In this document: piece by piece, positions 16,800 through 26,385 of the stretch
Layout of the letters: every line of letters begins with the position of its first letter
Position numbering within the stretch: the first letter of the stretch is position 1
Notes under the pieces: model-generated
What the model saw: the letters and a program-made list of their open reading frames with translations, nothing else
Told to the model about the DNA's origin: nothing
Database searches by the model: none
From: an uncultured Mycoplasmatota bacterium
GTDB lineage: Bacteria > Bacillota_I > Bacilli_A > RF39 > UBA660
DNA: 64,000 bases
Reading direction: 5' to 3'
NCBI GenBank assembly: GCA_947165285.1
Contig: CAMUZS010000001.1
Coordinates: forward strand, 372,001 to 436,000
Made by a program: the position numbers and the translations under genes

Positions 16800-18095
16800 T
16801 TTCATATTACCTGATGATATTTGTTTCATCATTGTTTTCATTTGTTCAAATTGTTTTAATAATCTGTTAATTTCTTCAACAGATCTTCCACATCCCTTTG
16901 ATATTCTTTGTTTTCTAGATGCTTTTAATATTTCTGGATGTTCTCTTTCATATGGAGTCATCGAAAGTATTATTGCTTCAATATGAGCTAAATCTTTAGG
17001 ATTAATACTAACATTATTAAGTCCCATCTTCCTAGCTTGTGGAAGCATTCCAATTATTTTTTCAAGTGGTCCTAATTTTTTTATTTGTTTTAAATTAGCA
17101 AGAAAATCTTCTAAATTATAGGTTCCTTTACGCATTTTCTTTTCTTGCTCTTTAGCATCCTCTTCTGAGTAAACAGATTCTACTTTTTCAGCAATGGATA
17201 TGATATCACCCATATCCAAGATTCTTTCAGCCATTCTCTTTGGATCAAATAATGTAAGACCATCCATTTTTTCAGAATCTCCTACAAATTTTATTGGAAC
17301 ATTTGTTAAATGTCTAACAGATAGTGCTACCCCACCTTTTGTATTACCATCCAATTTTGTTAAAATACATCCTGTTAAATTTAATTTATCATTAAATCCA
17401 TTAATTACATTAATTGCATCTTGTCCCATCATAGCATCTATTACTAGTATTACTTCATGTGGATTAAATTTATCTTCAATTGATTTTAATTCATCCATTA
17501 AAGTTTCATCTATTTGTAAACGTCCTGCAGTATCTATAATTATATAATCATTATGATTTTCTTTAGCATAATTAAGTGCTTCTTCAACAGTTTTAGTTAC
17601 TTCTTGAGTTCCTTTATCAAAAACTTCAATACCCATTTCTTTACCTATTGTTTTAAGTTGATCAATAGCTGCAGGTCTATATATATCACAAGCAACAAGT
17701 AATGGATTTTTTGCATTTTTCTTTCTTAAGTAATTAGCTAACTTTCCAGCTGTAGTTGTTTTACCACTACCTTGAAGACCTACTAACATTAATATAGTTG
17801 GCTTTTTATCTATTACTAAAGGAACAGAATCTTCACCTAAAAGCTTGATAAGTTCATCTCTTACTATTTTAATAAATAATTCATCTGGATTAACACTTTT
17901 AGACACATCAAGACCTAATGCTTTTTCTTTAACGTTATTAGTAAATTCTTTTACAACAGTATAGTTAACATCTGCTTCTAAAAGAGCCATTCTAATTTCT
18001 TTCATCGCATCAGCAATATTTTCTTCAGTAATTCTTCCAAGTCCTCTAATGTTTTTCATTGCATTAGATATTTTATCTCCTAGATAATCAAACAT
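16788..18095 (-). CDS. ffh: Signal recognition particle protein Ffh (SRP54)
   Basis: Ffh binds SRP RNA and signal peptides and targets ribosomes to the membrane through FtsY. It has the N domain (ALLEADVN at about 37-44), the SRP GTPase G domain with P-loop GLQGSGKT at 106-113 and DTAGRLQID, and the Met-rich M domain. The C-terminus ends soon after the SRP RNA-binding helix (KASRKQRISKGCGRSVEEINRLLKQF), giving a compact 435-residue protein. It follows tmk by 2 bp and is the last gene of the ftsY-ylxM-tmk-ffh cluster. Confidence 0.97.
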   Translation of the reverse strand: MFDYLGDKISNAMKNIRGLGRITEENIADAMKEIRMALLEADVNYTVVKEFTNNVKEKALGLDVSKSVNPDELFIKIVRDELIKLLGEDSVPLVIDKKPTILMLVGLQGSGKTTTAGKLANYLRKKNAKNPLLVACDIYRPAAIDQLKTIGKEMGIEVFDKGTQEVTKTVEEALNYAKENHNDYIIIDTAGRLQIDETLMDELKSIEDKFNPHEVILVIDAMMGQDAINVINGFNDKLNLTGCILTKLDGNTKGGVALSVRHLTNVPIKFVGDSEKMDGLTLFDPKRMAERILDMGDIISIAEKVESVYSEEDAKEQEKKMRKGTYNLEDFLANLKQIKKLGPLEKIIGMLPQARKMGLNNVSINPKDLAHIEAIILSMTPYEREHPEILKASRKQRISKGCGRSVEEINRLLKQFEQMKTMMKQISSGNMKMPF

Positions 18096-18097
18096 GA

Positions 18098-18763
18098 TTA
18101 TACCTCCTTGTTAACAATATTATATATTTCTTCATGTATACTCATTATATCACGAAGCTTACCTTTTTCTAAACATTCTATTATATTATGTTTTTTTAAC
18201 TCTGCTAATTCTAAATAAGACTCTTCACTTAATTTTAAATAATTAATTGAATTTTCATGTTCATCATTTCCAAGTCTTCCACGTTTTAATTCCAATACTT
18301 TTTTTAGTGGCATGTGTAATAATATTGTAAGATCTGGTTTAGGAAGTTCAAGTAAATCATATTCTAAAGTTTCAAACCAATCATATAATTTTAATCTTTC
18401 TTCTTTATTTTCTATTTTACAACCTTGATGAGCCATATTAGATTCAACGTATCTATCTAGTATAACAAAATAATTATCATTTAGTAATTCTTTAATTTTA
18501 GGTAAATTGTATCTTCGATCTGCTGCATAAAAAAGTGCAGCAACACGAGGATCAACTAATGGTGCTCCTTCTTCAAAAAAACTATTATCATCTTTTCCAA
18601 GATAAGGTCCTCCTATTATTTTACCAGTTGGACTATCATAATTTGGAAAAGATATTTTTTCTACCTTTTTTCCTTCTCTTAATAATCTTTGAAATAAAAG
18701 TTGTACCTGAGTTTCTTTTCCAGAACAATCATTTCCCTCGATAACTATAATTTTACCCTTCAT
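18098..18763 (-). CDS. tmk: Thymidylate kinase-family protein
   Basis: It probably phosphorylates dTMP to dTDP. The 221-residue protein has a P-loop EGNDCSGKETQ (about residues 9-19) where EGxDGxGKxTQ is usual, so Cys replaces the common Gly. It also has the DR(Y/H) motif ILDRYVESN, and a LID-type segment after KRGRLGNDEH. The FxNYDSPTGKIIG segment is found in a tmk subgroup of Bacilli and Mollicutes. It lies between ylxM and ffh, an unusual but tight position (2 bp before ffh). A related deoxynucleoside kinase activity is an alternative. Confidence 0.85.
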   Translation of the reverse strand: MKGKIIVIEGNDCSGKETQVQLLFQRLLREGKKVEKISFPNYDSPTGKIIGGPYLGKDDNSFFEEGAPLVDPRVAALFYAADRRYNLPKIKELLNDNYFVILDRYVESNMAHQGCKIENKEERLKLYDWFETLEYDLLELPKPDLTILLHMPLKKVLELKRGRLGNDEHENSINYLKLSEESYLELAELKKHNIIECLEKGKLRDIMSIHEEIYNIVNKEV

Positions 18764-18774
18764 TAAAGATCACC

Positions 18775-19056
18775 TTATTCTATTATTTCTTTTATTTTAT
18801 TTAAATCATTATTATCTATAGCTTTTAATATTTTTATCCTCTTTTTATAAAAATTTAATTTTTCTTCAATATCTTTTAATTTATCTTCAACATTTTTTAA
18901 TGTTTTATGTATAGCATTTCTTGTAACATTATTATTATCAGCTATTTCTTGTAATGATAAATCATCTTGATAATAATCTTTAAATACTTCTTTTTCATGA
19001 TCACTTAGTATATTTTCATATATATCAAATAATTCATTTAAATACACTCTATCCAT
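18775..19056 (-). CDS. ylxM: YlxM/p13-family SRP-associated HTH protein
   Basis: The 93-residue protein has a sigma-70 region 4-like helix-turn-helix (LSLQEIADNNNVTRNAIHKTLKNVEDKL, at about 29-56), matching the YlxM/UPF0122 family. It is almost always next to ffh or ftsY. Streptococcal YlxM binds SRP components and modulates GTPase activity. The N-terminal YENILSDHEKEVFKDYYQDDL region is diagnostic. A GAGGAAG ribosome site precedes the ATG, and it starts one base after the upstream unknown gene. Confidence 0.92.
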   Translation of the reverse strand: MDRVYLNELFDIYENILSDHEKEVFKDYYQDDLSLQEIADNNNVTRNAIHKTLKNVEDKLKDIEEKLNFYKKRIKILKAIDNNDLNKIKEIIE

Positions 19057-19057
19057 A

Positions 19058-19354
19058 TTATCTTCCTCTTTTTAAAATACTATCTATTATATCTTTATTT
19101 ATAAATTCATCTGGAAAAGATGCAGCAGCTTCAATATAATTATTATATTTAATAAAGCCATTCTTATAATATATTAAATTATTAATATGATATGTTACAT
19201 CTGTTGCAGATAAATATTCACATTTACTCCCTAAATCAAAAATTTTGCTTATATTTTTATTATCATCATAATAAGAATTATTCAATTCATTTATTATTAT
19301 TTTTTTTATATAATACATTACTAATTTTTGTCTTAAAATTTCAAGTTTATTCAT
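19058..19354 (-). CDS. Hypothetical protein between ftsY and ylxM
   Basis: This 98-residue soluble, helical protein is of unrecognised family. It is flanked by ftsY (10 bp away) and ylxM (1 bp away) in the same direction with its own AAGGAGA site, so it is a real operon member. A link to SRP-dependent targeting is suggested only by position. Confidence 0.7.
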   Translation of the reverse strand: MNKLEILRQKLVMYYIKKIIINELNNSYYDDNKNISKIFDLGSKCEYLSATDVTYHINNLIYYKNGFIKYNNYIEAAASFPDEFINKDIIDSILKRGR

Positions 19355-19364
19355 AATGTTCTCC

Positions 19365-20504
19365 TTAATCTATTAAATCTTTAAATAATCCATAAATATA
19401 ATTTTCTATATCAAATACTTCAAGATCTTCCATTTTTTCTCCAAGTCCAATAAATTTAACTGGAAGTCCAACTTCTTCTTTAATTGCTAAAACAATTCCA
19501 CCTTTAGCAGTTCCATCCATTTTTGTTAAAACTAAACCAGTAATATTTGTAATTTCTTTAAACGCCTTGGCTTGTAATATTCCATTTTGTCCAGTAGATG
19601 CATCAATTATTAACAATGTTTCATGTGGTGCACCAGGTATTATTTTTGCAATTACTTTATTAACTTTTTCTAATTCATTCATTAAATTAACTTTATTTTG
19701 AAGTCTTCCTGCTGTATCAATTAATACAATATCAGCTTTTTGATCAATTGCTTGTTCTAAGCCATCATATATTACACCCGCAGGATCAGAGTTTTCTTTT
19801 CCATAAAATATAGAATTAGTTCTATCAGCCCATATTTTTAGTTGTTCAACAGCTCCAGCTCTAAATGTATCTCCAGCTATCATCATAACTTTTTTACCTT
19901 GTGATTTATATTTATGAGCAAGTTTTGCTATAGTTGTAGTTTTTCCTACTCCATTTACTCCAACCATTAAAATTACTGTTGGACCATTATCATTTATAGC
20001 TATTTTATCAGATAAAGACTCTCCATTAACATATATAATAAAAAGTTCATCAACGATTACCTCATTAAGATATGCTGTATCAGTAATATTTTCTTTTTTT
20101 ACTCTACTTCTTAATTCATCCATAAATTTAAATACAGTATTAACACCAATATCTGCCATAATTAAAGTTTGTTCCAATTCATCAAAATATTCTTCACTTA
20201 CTTTTTTATATTTTATACCTAATAAACTTAAATTTGAAACAAACTCTTTTCTAGATTTTTCTAATCCTTTATCATATTTTTCAATTATTTCTTTTTCTTC
20301 AATAATATCTTCGTTAGATAAGTTATTAATATCTTCTTGTTTACTGTCTTCATTATTTTTTATTACATTATCTACTTTTTGATCTTCATTTAATATTTCT
20401 TTTTCATCTTGTATTTCATCTTTTTTTTCTAAAAGATTAATTTCTTTTTCTTCAATTTCTTTTTTCTTTGAAAATATTTTTTTTATATTATTAAATAATC
20501 CCAC
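19365..20504 (-). CDS. ftsY: Signal recognition particle receptor FtsY
   Basis: FtsY is the membrane-associated GTPase that docks the SRP. A charged ~75-residue acidic/lysine-rich A domain is followed by the NG domain, with P-loop GVNGVGKTT (about 182-190), DTAGRLQNK, and TKMDGTAKGG. The GTG at 20504 gives the usual MGLFNNIKK-like start and has AGGTGA 5 nt upstream. A GTG at 20513 lies inside that ribosome site and is less likely. It heads the ftsY-ylxM-tmk-ffh operon. Confidence 0.96.
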   Translation of the reverse strand: MGLFNNIKKIFSKKKEIEEKEINLLEKKDEIQDEKEILNEDQKVDNVIKNNEDSKQEDINNLSNEDIIEEKEIIEKYDKGLEKSRKEFVSNLSLLGIKYKKVSEEYFDELEQTLIMADIGVNTVFKFMDELRSRVKKENITDTAYLNEVIVDELFIIYVNGESLSDKIAINDNGPTVILMVGVNGVGKTTTIAKLAHKYKSQGKKVMMIAGDTFRAGAVEQLKIWADRTNSIFYGKENSDPAGVIYDGLEQAIDQKADIVLIDTAGRLQNKVNLMNELEKVNKVIAKIIPGAPHETLLIIDASTGQNGILQAKAFKEITNITGLVLTKMDGTAKGGIVLAIKEEVGLPVKFIGLGEKMEDLEVFDIENYIYGLFKDLID

Positions 20505-20539
20505 ATTAATCACCTGTGTTTATTATACCATTTAATACA

Positions 20540-20572
20540 TAAAAAAAGTAGACTTTATTGACATCTACTTTT
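20540..20572 (-). terminator. Intrinsic terminator after the lipoprotein gene
   Basis: A perfect 9-bp stem (20544-20552 with 20564-20572) with an 11-nt loop and U tract, between the lipoprotein gene and ftsY. Confidence 0.8.
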
Positions 20573-20577
20573 ATTTA

Positions 20578-21033
20578 TTAGTTATTTTTTTTTAGTATAT
20601 ATTTGACATTATCTTTTTCAAAAATATTATCTTGAGATACAGTACTATTATAATCAATATAAACTATTTTTGTATAATCTGTAGAAATAGAATTAGCAAA
20701 TTCAAATGCAACATCATAATCATCAAAACAATAATATCTATCTCCATAAGATAAAATAATACTTGCATCATTATTAATGATATATTCATTATCTCTTAAT
20801 ATTTTATTCACTCCATAAATAACAATTCTATCATTTTCAACAATAACTATGTAATAATTATTAATAAAATGACTATTTTCACTAGAATGTTTTTTATATG
20901 TTTTAGAATTTTCATACTCTATTTTAGTAAAATTTGAAACAGCTTTTTTACAACCAGTTAATGATAAACATGTTGATAAAGCTAAACATAATAACATTCT
21001 TTTTTTATTAAATAAATATTTATTATTATTCAT
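20578..21033 (-). CDS. Small lipoprotein of unknown function
   Basis: The 151-residue product has a basic start, a hydrophobic helix and a lipobox LTGC, so it should be lipidated and anchored outside the membrane. The mature part is ~120 residues, rich in Tyr, Asn and Asp; no family was recognised. The ATG at 21033 is chosen because AAGGGGGA precedes it by 7 nt; the longer frame to 21087 has no signal-peptide logic. It is monocistronic with a terminator. Confidence 0.75.
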   Translation of the reverse strand: MNNNKYLFNKKRMLLCLALSTCLSLTGCKKAVSNFTKIEYENSKTYKKHSSENSHFINNYYIVIVENDRIVIYGVNKILRDNEYIINNDASIILSYGDRYYCFDDYDVAFEFANSISTDYTKIVYIDYNSTVSQDNIFEKDNVKYILKKNN

Positions 21034-21152
21034 AAAAAAATCCCCCTTAATTGCTTTTATTTTAACATATTTACAGTTTTTTGTCAAATAGCCATATTAA
21101 AGAATTTGACAAAAGATAAAATATTAATTAAATTAAGTATAGGTGGTAATTT

Positions 21153-21767
21153 ATGTTAGATGTATGTAAATTATTTTTACTGTTTGTTATTATTTCTACT
21201 ATTGGATGGGTTATTGAAGAGTTATATGCTTTAATAAGAAATCATGAAAAAGTTAATCGTGGATTTTTAGTTGGACCTCTTTGTCCAATATATGGAATAT
21301 GTGGAATGGCTTTCTTATTATTAGATAGATTTAAAGATAATATTTTTGTTCTATTTATTTTATCATTATTATTTGTTAGTGTAATTGAATATTTAATTAG
21401 TTTTATTCTTGAAAAAGCATTAAATATAAAATTATGGGATTATGAAAGAATGAATTTTAAATATCAAATAAGAGGTAGAATTGCACTTGCTACTTTAATA
21501 CCTTTTGGAATACTTGGTGTTTTAGTTACTAAATATATTAATCCATTTATATATTCAGTACTAGATAGTATTGATGTAAATAATATATATATAATTACTC
21601 TATTTATTTTTATAATATTTGTTATAGATTTTATATTTTCAGTAACAATTTTAAAAGCTCTTGGAAAAAAAGAAGAATTTAAATATATTGACGTTACAAA
21701 ATATAAAAGTAATGAAGCAAATAAAATTATAAAAGATCAAGTTAGTAAAACAATAAAAAAACACTAA
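21153..21767 (+). CDS. Putative ABC-transporter type IV (CmpB-like) membrane protein
   Basis: This 204-residue membrane protein has about five helices. The N-terminal WVIEELYALIRN and NRGFLVGPLCPIYGICG motif identifies PF06541 (putative ABC-transporter type IV, formerly DUF1113). No ATPase or solute-binding partner is adjacent, so the transporter label is weak. It has its own start region (AGGTGG) and a terminator shared with the convergent pilin-like gene. Confidence 0.8.
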   Translation: MLDVCKLFLLFVIISTIGWVIEELYALIRNHEKVNRGFLVGPLCPIYGICGMAFLLLDRFKDNIFVLFILSLLFVSVIEYLISFILEKALNIKLWDYERMNFKYQIRGRIALATLIPFGILGVLVTKYINPFIYSVLDSIDVNNIYIITLFIFIIFVIDFIFSVTILKALGKKEEFKYIDVTKYKSNEANKIIKDQVSKTIKKH

Positions 21768-21785
21768 ATCTATTAGTGTTTTTAT
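21757..21785. terminator. Bidirectional terminator, PF06541 gene and pilin-like gene
   Basis: A 9-bp stem (21758-21766 with 21774-21782) with a 7-nt loop is flanked by A and T runs. It overlaps the stop of the plus-strand gene and abuts that of the convergent gene. Confidence 0.85.
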
Positions 21786-22192
21786 TATTCTTGAATATAA
21801 GCTCTATAATCTATATTATTTCCGTCTTTATAAGCATATACTATTACTGATTTTGTTTTATCAATATTTTTCATATCACCCTTTAAAAATCCACTATTAA
21901 TTAATTCATTTATTGTTTTTGTTACTTTACAATCATTTCTTAAGTTTTCAATATCTGATTTATTATCACTTGTTAAAATACAATTAGAATTATTTATTTT
22001 ATAATTATTAGAATTATCTAAGTAATATGAAATAGCAGCTTCTTTAATATTTTTTATAGTAATATCATCTGTTTTATTTTTTGAATTAGCAATTATTTTA
22101 GCAGTAGCAAATGTTGCTAAACCTACTAATAAGCCTAAAATTGCAATTACTCCAAGTAATTCTATTAAAGTAAAACCATTCTTATTCTTCAT
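21785..22192 (-). CDS. Type IV pilin/pseudopilin-like protein
   Basis: This 135-residue protein starts with a class III signal, a short basic leader, then GFTLIELLGVIAILGLLVG with Glu at +5, and a long helix. Its soluble part is short with two Cys. It is a second orphan pseudopilin, similar in length to that at 8.9-9.3 kb. The ATG at 22192 follows GGTGAT; upstream in-frame extension (to 22234) is unlikely. No pilus assembly genes are nearby. Confidence 0.85.
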   Translation of the reverse strand: MKNKNGFTLIELLGVIAILGLLVGLATFATAKIIANSKNKTDDITIKNIKEAAISYYLDNSNNYKINNSNCILTSDNKSDIENLRNDCKVTKTINELINSGFLKGDMKNIDKTKSVIVYAYKDGNNIDYRAYIQE

Positions 22193-22221
22193 ATTATCAC
22201 CATAATAAATATACCATATAC

Positions 22222-22250
22222 TAGACAAAAACAAAATATTTTGTTATAAT
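22222..22250 (+). promoter_or_regulatory. Predicted promoter for RNase J
   Basis: TAGACA (22222-22227) and TATAAT (22245-22250) with a 17-bp spacer point towards the RNase J gene; AAGGA lies before its ATG. Confidence 0.75.
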
Positions 22251-22291
22251 TTATTTACATTTTAAACTTTATATTGAAAGAAGGAATTTTT

Positions 22292-23971
22292 ATGTTTAAT
22301 AACGATGATACCATCATTGCCTCCTTAGGTGGTTTAGGTGAAGTTGGTAAAAATATGTATATTTTTATGCATAAAGAAGAATTATTTATTATTGATGCCG
22401 GTGTTATGTTTCCAGAGGATGAATTACTTGGAATAGATTATGTTATTCAAGATGTTACATTTTTAAAAGAAAATGAAAATAAAATAAAAGGGTTAATAAT
22501 TACTCACGGACATGAAGATCATATTGGAGGTATTCCCTTTTTATTGCAAAAGATTAATATTCCTATTATTTATGCTCCAAAAATTGCTATTGATTTAATT
22601 AATAAAAAATTAGATGAAAGAAATATTAATTTTAAAAACATGGAAACAATTGACAATGATTATATAATTAAATCAAAATATTTTAATATAGAATTTGTAA
22701 GAACTACTCACTCAATACCTGATTCATATGCAGTTGTTTTAAATACACCAAATGGTACAATATTTGAAACTGGAGATTATAAATTTGATTTAACTCCTAT
22801 TGGACCAATGGCTGATATTCAAAAAATGGCTCGTATAGGTTCAAATGGTGTAAAACTATTAATGGCAGATTCTACAAATTCCCTAGTTGAAGGATTTTCT
22901 AAATCTGAAAGTGCTGTTGATGAAACACTTACAGATATTATTTCAAACCATTTAGGAAGAGTTATTATTGCAACTTTTGCATCAAATATATATAGATTAA
23001 AACATATTATTGAAGCATGTGAAAAAAATAATCGTAAGATTATTACATTTGGTAGAAGTATGGAAAATGCTATTGGCATTGCTTTAGAAAATAATATGAT
23101 TAAAGATAAATCAATTATAATTGATGCAAACAAAGCAAAAGATTTAAAACATAATGAAGTGTGTATTTTGTGTACAGGTACTCAAGGAGAACCATTAGCA
23201 GCCTTATCTAGAATTGCAAATGGAACACATAAACAAATATCATTACTTCCAGATGATTTAGTAGTATTTTCATCCTCACCTATTCCAGGAAATGCTGCAT
23301 CAGTAAATAGAGTAATAAATAAATTATATTTAAAAGGTGTAAAAGTATTTACAAATAGTGATTTATCAGATGTCCATACTTCAGGTCATGCTAAGCAAGA
23401 AGAACAAAAATTAATGTTAAGATTAATTCAACCTGAATACTTTATGCCAATGCATGGAGAATATAGAATGCTACAAGAACAAGCCAAAACTGGAACACTA
23501 TGTGGTGTTGATAAAGATAAATGTTTCGTACTAAAAAATGGACAAACTTTAATTATGGACAAAGATGGTATACATAAAGGACCTAATATTATTTCAGGTG
23601 ATGTATATGTTGATGGTTCACGTATTGGTGATGTTGGATCAGTAGTAATAAAAGACCGTAAATTAATGAGTCAAGATGGTATTTTAGTTACTATTTTAAA
23701 TATAAATCCATTAAAAAGAAAATTACTTATTAAACCAAATGTTACAACTAGAGGATTTATACTTGTTAATGAAAATGCTGAATTAATTAGTACTATTGAA
23801 AAAAAGGTTGCTGATATTGTAACAAATTATTTAGAGAATAATTCTTATAATTATGTTGATTTACGAAATGTAATTATTTTAGAATTACATCCATTTATAA
23901 GTAAACTAACTGGAAGAAGACCAATTATTTTACCAGTTATAATGGAAGTTAAAAAAGTTGAAGATAATTAA
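22292..23971 (+). CDS. rnjA: Ribonuclease J (catalytically complete paralogue)
   Basis: RNase J is a 5'-3' exo- and endoribonuclease for mRNA decay and rRNA maturation. The 559-residue protein has the metallo-beta-lactamase fold with motif THGHEDHIGG (His72, His74, Asp76, His77), THSIPDS, ETGDYKFD, SGHAKQEE and MPMHGEYR, followed by the beta-CASP and C-terminal domains. All metal ligands are present. The ATG at 22292 follows AAGGA; an upstream TTG at 22274 would swallow the ribosome site. A second, degenerate copy is at 32.9-34.5 kb. Confidence 0.95.
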   Translation: MFNNDDTIIASLGGLGEVGKNMYIFMHKEELFIIDAGVMFPEDELLGIDYVIQDVTFLKENENKIKGLIITHGHEDHIGGIPFLLQKINIPIIYAPKIAIDLINKKLDERNINFKNMETIDNDYIIKSKYFNIEFVRTTHSIPDSYAVVLNTPNGTIFETGDYKFDLTPIGPMADIQKMARIGSNGVKLLMADSTNSLVEGFSKSESAVDETLTDIISNHLGRVIIATFASNIYRLKHIIEACEKNNRKIITFGRSMENAIGIALENNMIKDKSIIIDANKAKDLKHNEVCILCTGTQGEPLAALSRIANGTHKQISLLPDDLVVFSSSPIPGNAASVNRVINKLYLKGVKVFTNSDLSDVHTSGHAKQEEQKLMLRLIQPEYFMPMHGEYRMLQEQAKTGTLCGVDKDKCFVLKNGQTLIMDKDGIHKGPNIISGDVYVDGSRIGDVGSVVIKDRKLMSQDGILVTILNINPLKRKLLIKPNVTTRGFILVNENAELISTIEKKVADIVTNYLENNSYNYVDLRNVIILELHPFISKLTGRRPIILPVIMEVKKVEDN

Positions 23972-24035
23972 TCTTCATTTTTTTCTTGTTATTATATTTT
24001 TATAATTATATAATTATAATATGAAAGGAGAAATC

Positions 24036-24689
24036 ATGGATAATAAATTATATAGTAAAATATTTGGATGGCTATTTGTTGGATTACTAATCACCTTTTT
24101 GGGTGGATATGGTTTTATGGCTATTTTAGTAAATAATTTAAATATTGCTAAGGCAGTACTAACTAGTGGCTTTCTAATTGGAATAGTAATTTCTGAAATA
24201 GTCATTGCAATAATATTAGGTGTAAGAGTTGCTAAATTAAAACCAACTACCATTAAAGTATTATATATATTATATTGTGTTTTATCTAGCATAACATTTT
24301 CAACAATATTTATAGCATTTAAAGTATCATCAATTATATTAGTATTTTTAGTAACTGCAATAATATTTGGTTTATTTGCATTAATTGGAGCTAAATTAAA
24401 TGTTGATTTAAAAAAATTTGGTACATACTTATTAATTGCTTTAATTGGTATTGTAATAATGTCAATAATAAATATAATTATGCAAAAAACTACACTTGAA
24501 TTGGTATTAGCTATTATATCTATTTTGGTATTTACTTTATATATTGGATATGATATTAAAAAAGCACAAGCATTAGCTGATTCAGGTATTGAAGAAGATA
24601 ACTTAGCAGTTTACACTGCATTTCAATTATATCTAGATTTTATTAATATATTTATTAGATTACTTGAATTATTTAATCGTAGAGACTAA
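24036..24689 (+). CDS. Bax inhibitor-1 (BI-1/YetJ) family membrane protein
   Basis: The 217-residue protein has seven membrane helices and the family layout (PF01027), including the C-terminal LYIGYDIKKAQAL segment and the FQLYLDFINIFIRLLELF end helix. Bacterial YetJ is a pH-sensitive calcium leak channel; the two Asp residues of that sensor correspond to D in GYDIKK and LYLDF. The ATG at 24036 follows AAAGGAGA. It is monocistronic with a strong terminator. Confidence 0.92.
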   Translation: MDNKLYSKIFGWLFVGLLITFLGGYGFMAILVNNLNIAKAVLTSGFLIGIVISEIVIAIILGVRVAKLKPTTIKVLYILYCVLSSITFSTIFIAFKVSSIILVFLVTAIIFGLFALIGAKLNVDLKKFGTYLLIALIGIVIMSIINIIMQKTTLELVLAIISILVFTLYIGYDIKKAQALADSGIEEDNLAVYTAFQLYLDFINIFIRLLELFNRRD

Positions 24690-24708
24690 TTATATAGTCT
24701 TTTTTTTT
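24683..24708 (+). terminator. Intrinsic terminator after the BI-1 gene
   Basis: A 6-bp stem (24683-24688 with 24695-24700), 6-nt loop and eight T residues. Confidence 0.85.
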
Positions 24709-24710
24709 GC

Positions 24711-24737
24711 AAAAAAAAGAAGCATTATTTTGCTTCT
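24711..24737 (-). terminator. Intrinsic terminator after rny
   Basis: A 7-bp stem (24718-24724 with 24731-24737), 6-nt loop and a run of eight U residues in the minus-strand RNA. Confidence 0.85.
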
Positions 24738-26281
24738 TCTTGTGCTCTAGTTTCTCTAATTACAGTTATTTTTATTGTACCAGGATATTGCATCTCTGAT
24801 TCTATTTTTTCTTTCATATCTCTAGCAATCTTATAACTTGTTGCATCATCAACATCATCAGGTCTAACCATAACTCTAACTTCTCTACCAGCTTGCATTG
24901 CATATGTTTTTTCAACTCCATCAAATGAGTTACCAATGCTTTCTAGTTGTTCTAATCTTTTGATATAATTTTCTAATGAATCATTTCTTGCACCTGGACG
25001 TGAAGCTGATAATGTATCAGCAATTTGTACAAGTACAGAGATAACTGATTTTTGTTCTTCATCTCCATGATGAGATGCAATAGAATTTATTACTATATCA
25101 TCTTCATGGAATTTTTTAGCAATATCAACTCCAAGTTCAACATGTGAACCTTCAACTTCATAATCTATTGCTTTACCAATATCATGTAATAATCCTGCTC
25201 TTTTTGCAATTGTTACATTTTCTCCAAGTTCTGAAGCCATAATTCCACATAGTTCTGCTACTTCTTTTGAATGTTGCAATACATTTTGTCCATAACTTGT
25301 TCTAAAATGTAATTTACCAATTAAATGAACTAATTCTGGATCTAATCTAGTTAATCCTAATTCATTAATTGTTTTATTACCAAGTTCAGTAATATGTTCA
25401 TTAATATCTTTTGTTACTTTATCATATAATTCTTCAATTCTAGCTGGATGAATTCTTCCATCTTTAATTAAAGTTTCAATTGTAACTCTAGCTATTTCAC
25501 GTCTTAAAGGATCAAATGATGATATAACAATAGCCTCAGGAGTATCATCAATAATTAAATCTACACCTGTAACTGCTTCGATTGTTCTTATATTTCTTCC
25601 TTCTCTACCAATAAGGCGACCTTTCATTTCATCATTTGGAAGTGAAATTGTACTAACTGTTTGTTCTGTAGTTACATCATTTGCATATCTTTGCATTGAT
25701 GACACTATTAAATTTTTTGCTTTTTCATTTGCTTGTAATTTAGCCTTGCTTTCTTCTTCTTTAATGAAAGTAGCTATTTCTCTTGACATTTCATCTTCAA
25801 CACGTTTCATGATTAAATCATGTGCTTTTTCTTTTGAAAATTTTGCAATACTTTCTAGTTGTAACATTTCTTCTTTAAGTAATTCTTCCATCTTTAAATC
25901 TTTTTCTTGCAACTCTTTTTGTTTAACTAATAAATCATTATCTTTTTTATCCAAATTATCAGATCTTGCCTGTAACATTTCTTCTCTTTTATCAAGATTT
26001 GATTCTCTTTGAATTAATTTATCTTCTGTTTCTTTAAATTCTGATTTTTTTTCTTTTATTTCTTTATCAGCTTCTTGTTTTAAACGATATGTTTCTTCTT
26101 TTAATTCAAGAAGCGCATCCCTTTTCTTTTTTTCAGCTTCTTTTTCAGCTTTTTCAATCAATTTATTAGCTTTATTTCCTACTGCTTTAACTCTTAAAAA
26201 ATTAACTATAAAAGCAATAACAGCACCAAGTAATGTCCCAAGAAGAAGAGTTAAGATAGGCATAATATCCATTTCTTTCAT
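24725..26281 (-). CDS. rny: Ribonuclease Y
   Basis: This membrane-anchored endoribonuclease starts bulk mRNA decay in Gram-positives. The 518-residue protein has an N-terminal membrane helix, a long coiled coil (about 35-200) rich in Lys and Glu, a KH domain ([19 protein letters not shown]) and an HD domain with HDIGKAID, then the C-terminal family domain. All parts appear intact. The ATG at 26281 follows AAGGAGA; a perfect 17-bp-spaced promoter lies upstream. Confidence 0.97.
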   Translation of the reverse strand: MKEMDIMPILTLLLGTLLGAVIAFIVNFLRVKAVGNKANKLIEKAEKEAEKKKRDALLELKEETYRLKQEADKEIKEKKSEFKETEDKLIQRESNLDKREEMLQARSDNLDKKDNDLLVKQKELQEKDLKMEELLKEEMLQLESIAKFSKEKAHDLIMKRVEDEMSREIATFIKEEESKAKLQANEKAKNLIVSSMQRYANDVTTEQTVSTISLPNDEMKGRLIGREGRNIRTIEAVTGVDLIIDDTPEAIVISSFDPLRREIARVTIETLIKDGRIHPARIEELYDKVTKDINEHITELGNKTINELGLTRLDPELVHLIGKLHFRTSYGQNVLQHSKEVAELCGIMASELGENVTIAKRAGLLHDIGKAIDYEVEGSHVELGVDIAKKFHEDDIVINSIASHHGDEEQKSVISVLVQIADTLSASRPGARNDSLENYIKRLEQLESIGNSFDGVEKTYAMQAGREVRVMVRPDDVDDATSYKIARDMKEKIESEMQYPGTIKITVIRETRAQEEAK

Positions 26282-26324
26282 AAATTCTCCTTCTTCATAT
26301 AGATCTTAATAAATCTATAACTTT

Positions 26325-26353
26325 ATTATAAATTTTTTTTTAATAATTATCAA
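26325..26353 (-). promoter_or_regulatory. Predicted promoter for rny
   Basis: TTGATA (26348-26353) and TATAAT (26325-26330) with a 17-bp spacer, placed right after the terminator of the upstream PBP gene. Confidence 0.75.
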
Positions 26354-26356
26354 GGT

Positions 26357-26385
26357 AAAAAAAAGATTTCATATTGAAATCTTTT
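26357..26385 (-). terminator. Intrinsic terminator after the PBP gene
   Basis: A perfect 11-bp stem (26361-26371 with 26375-26385), 3-nt loop and U tract; it touches the PBP stop codon. Confidence 0.9.

Noticed and set aside
24014-24292. Minus-strand frame opposite the BI-1 gene
   Set aside because: It is the antisense of hydrophobic codons; the plus-strand gene has a ribosome site, terminator and a clear family.
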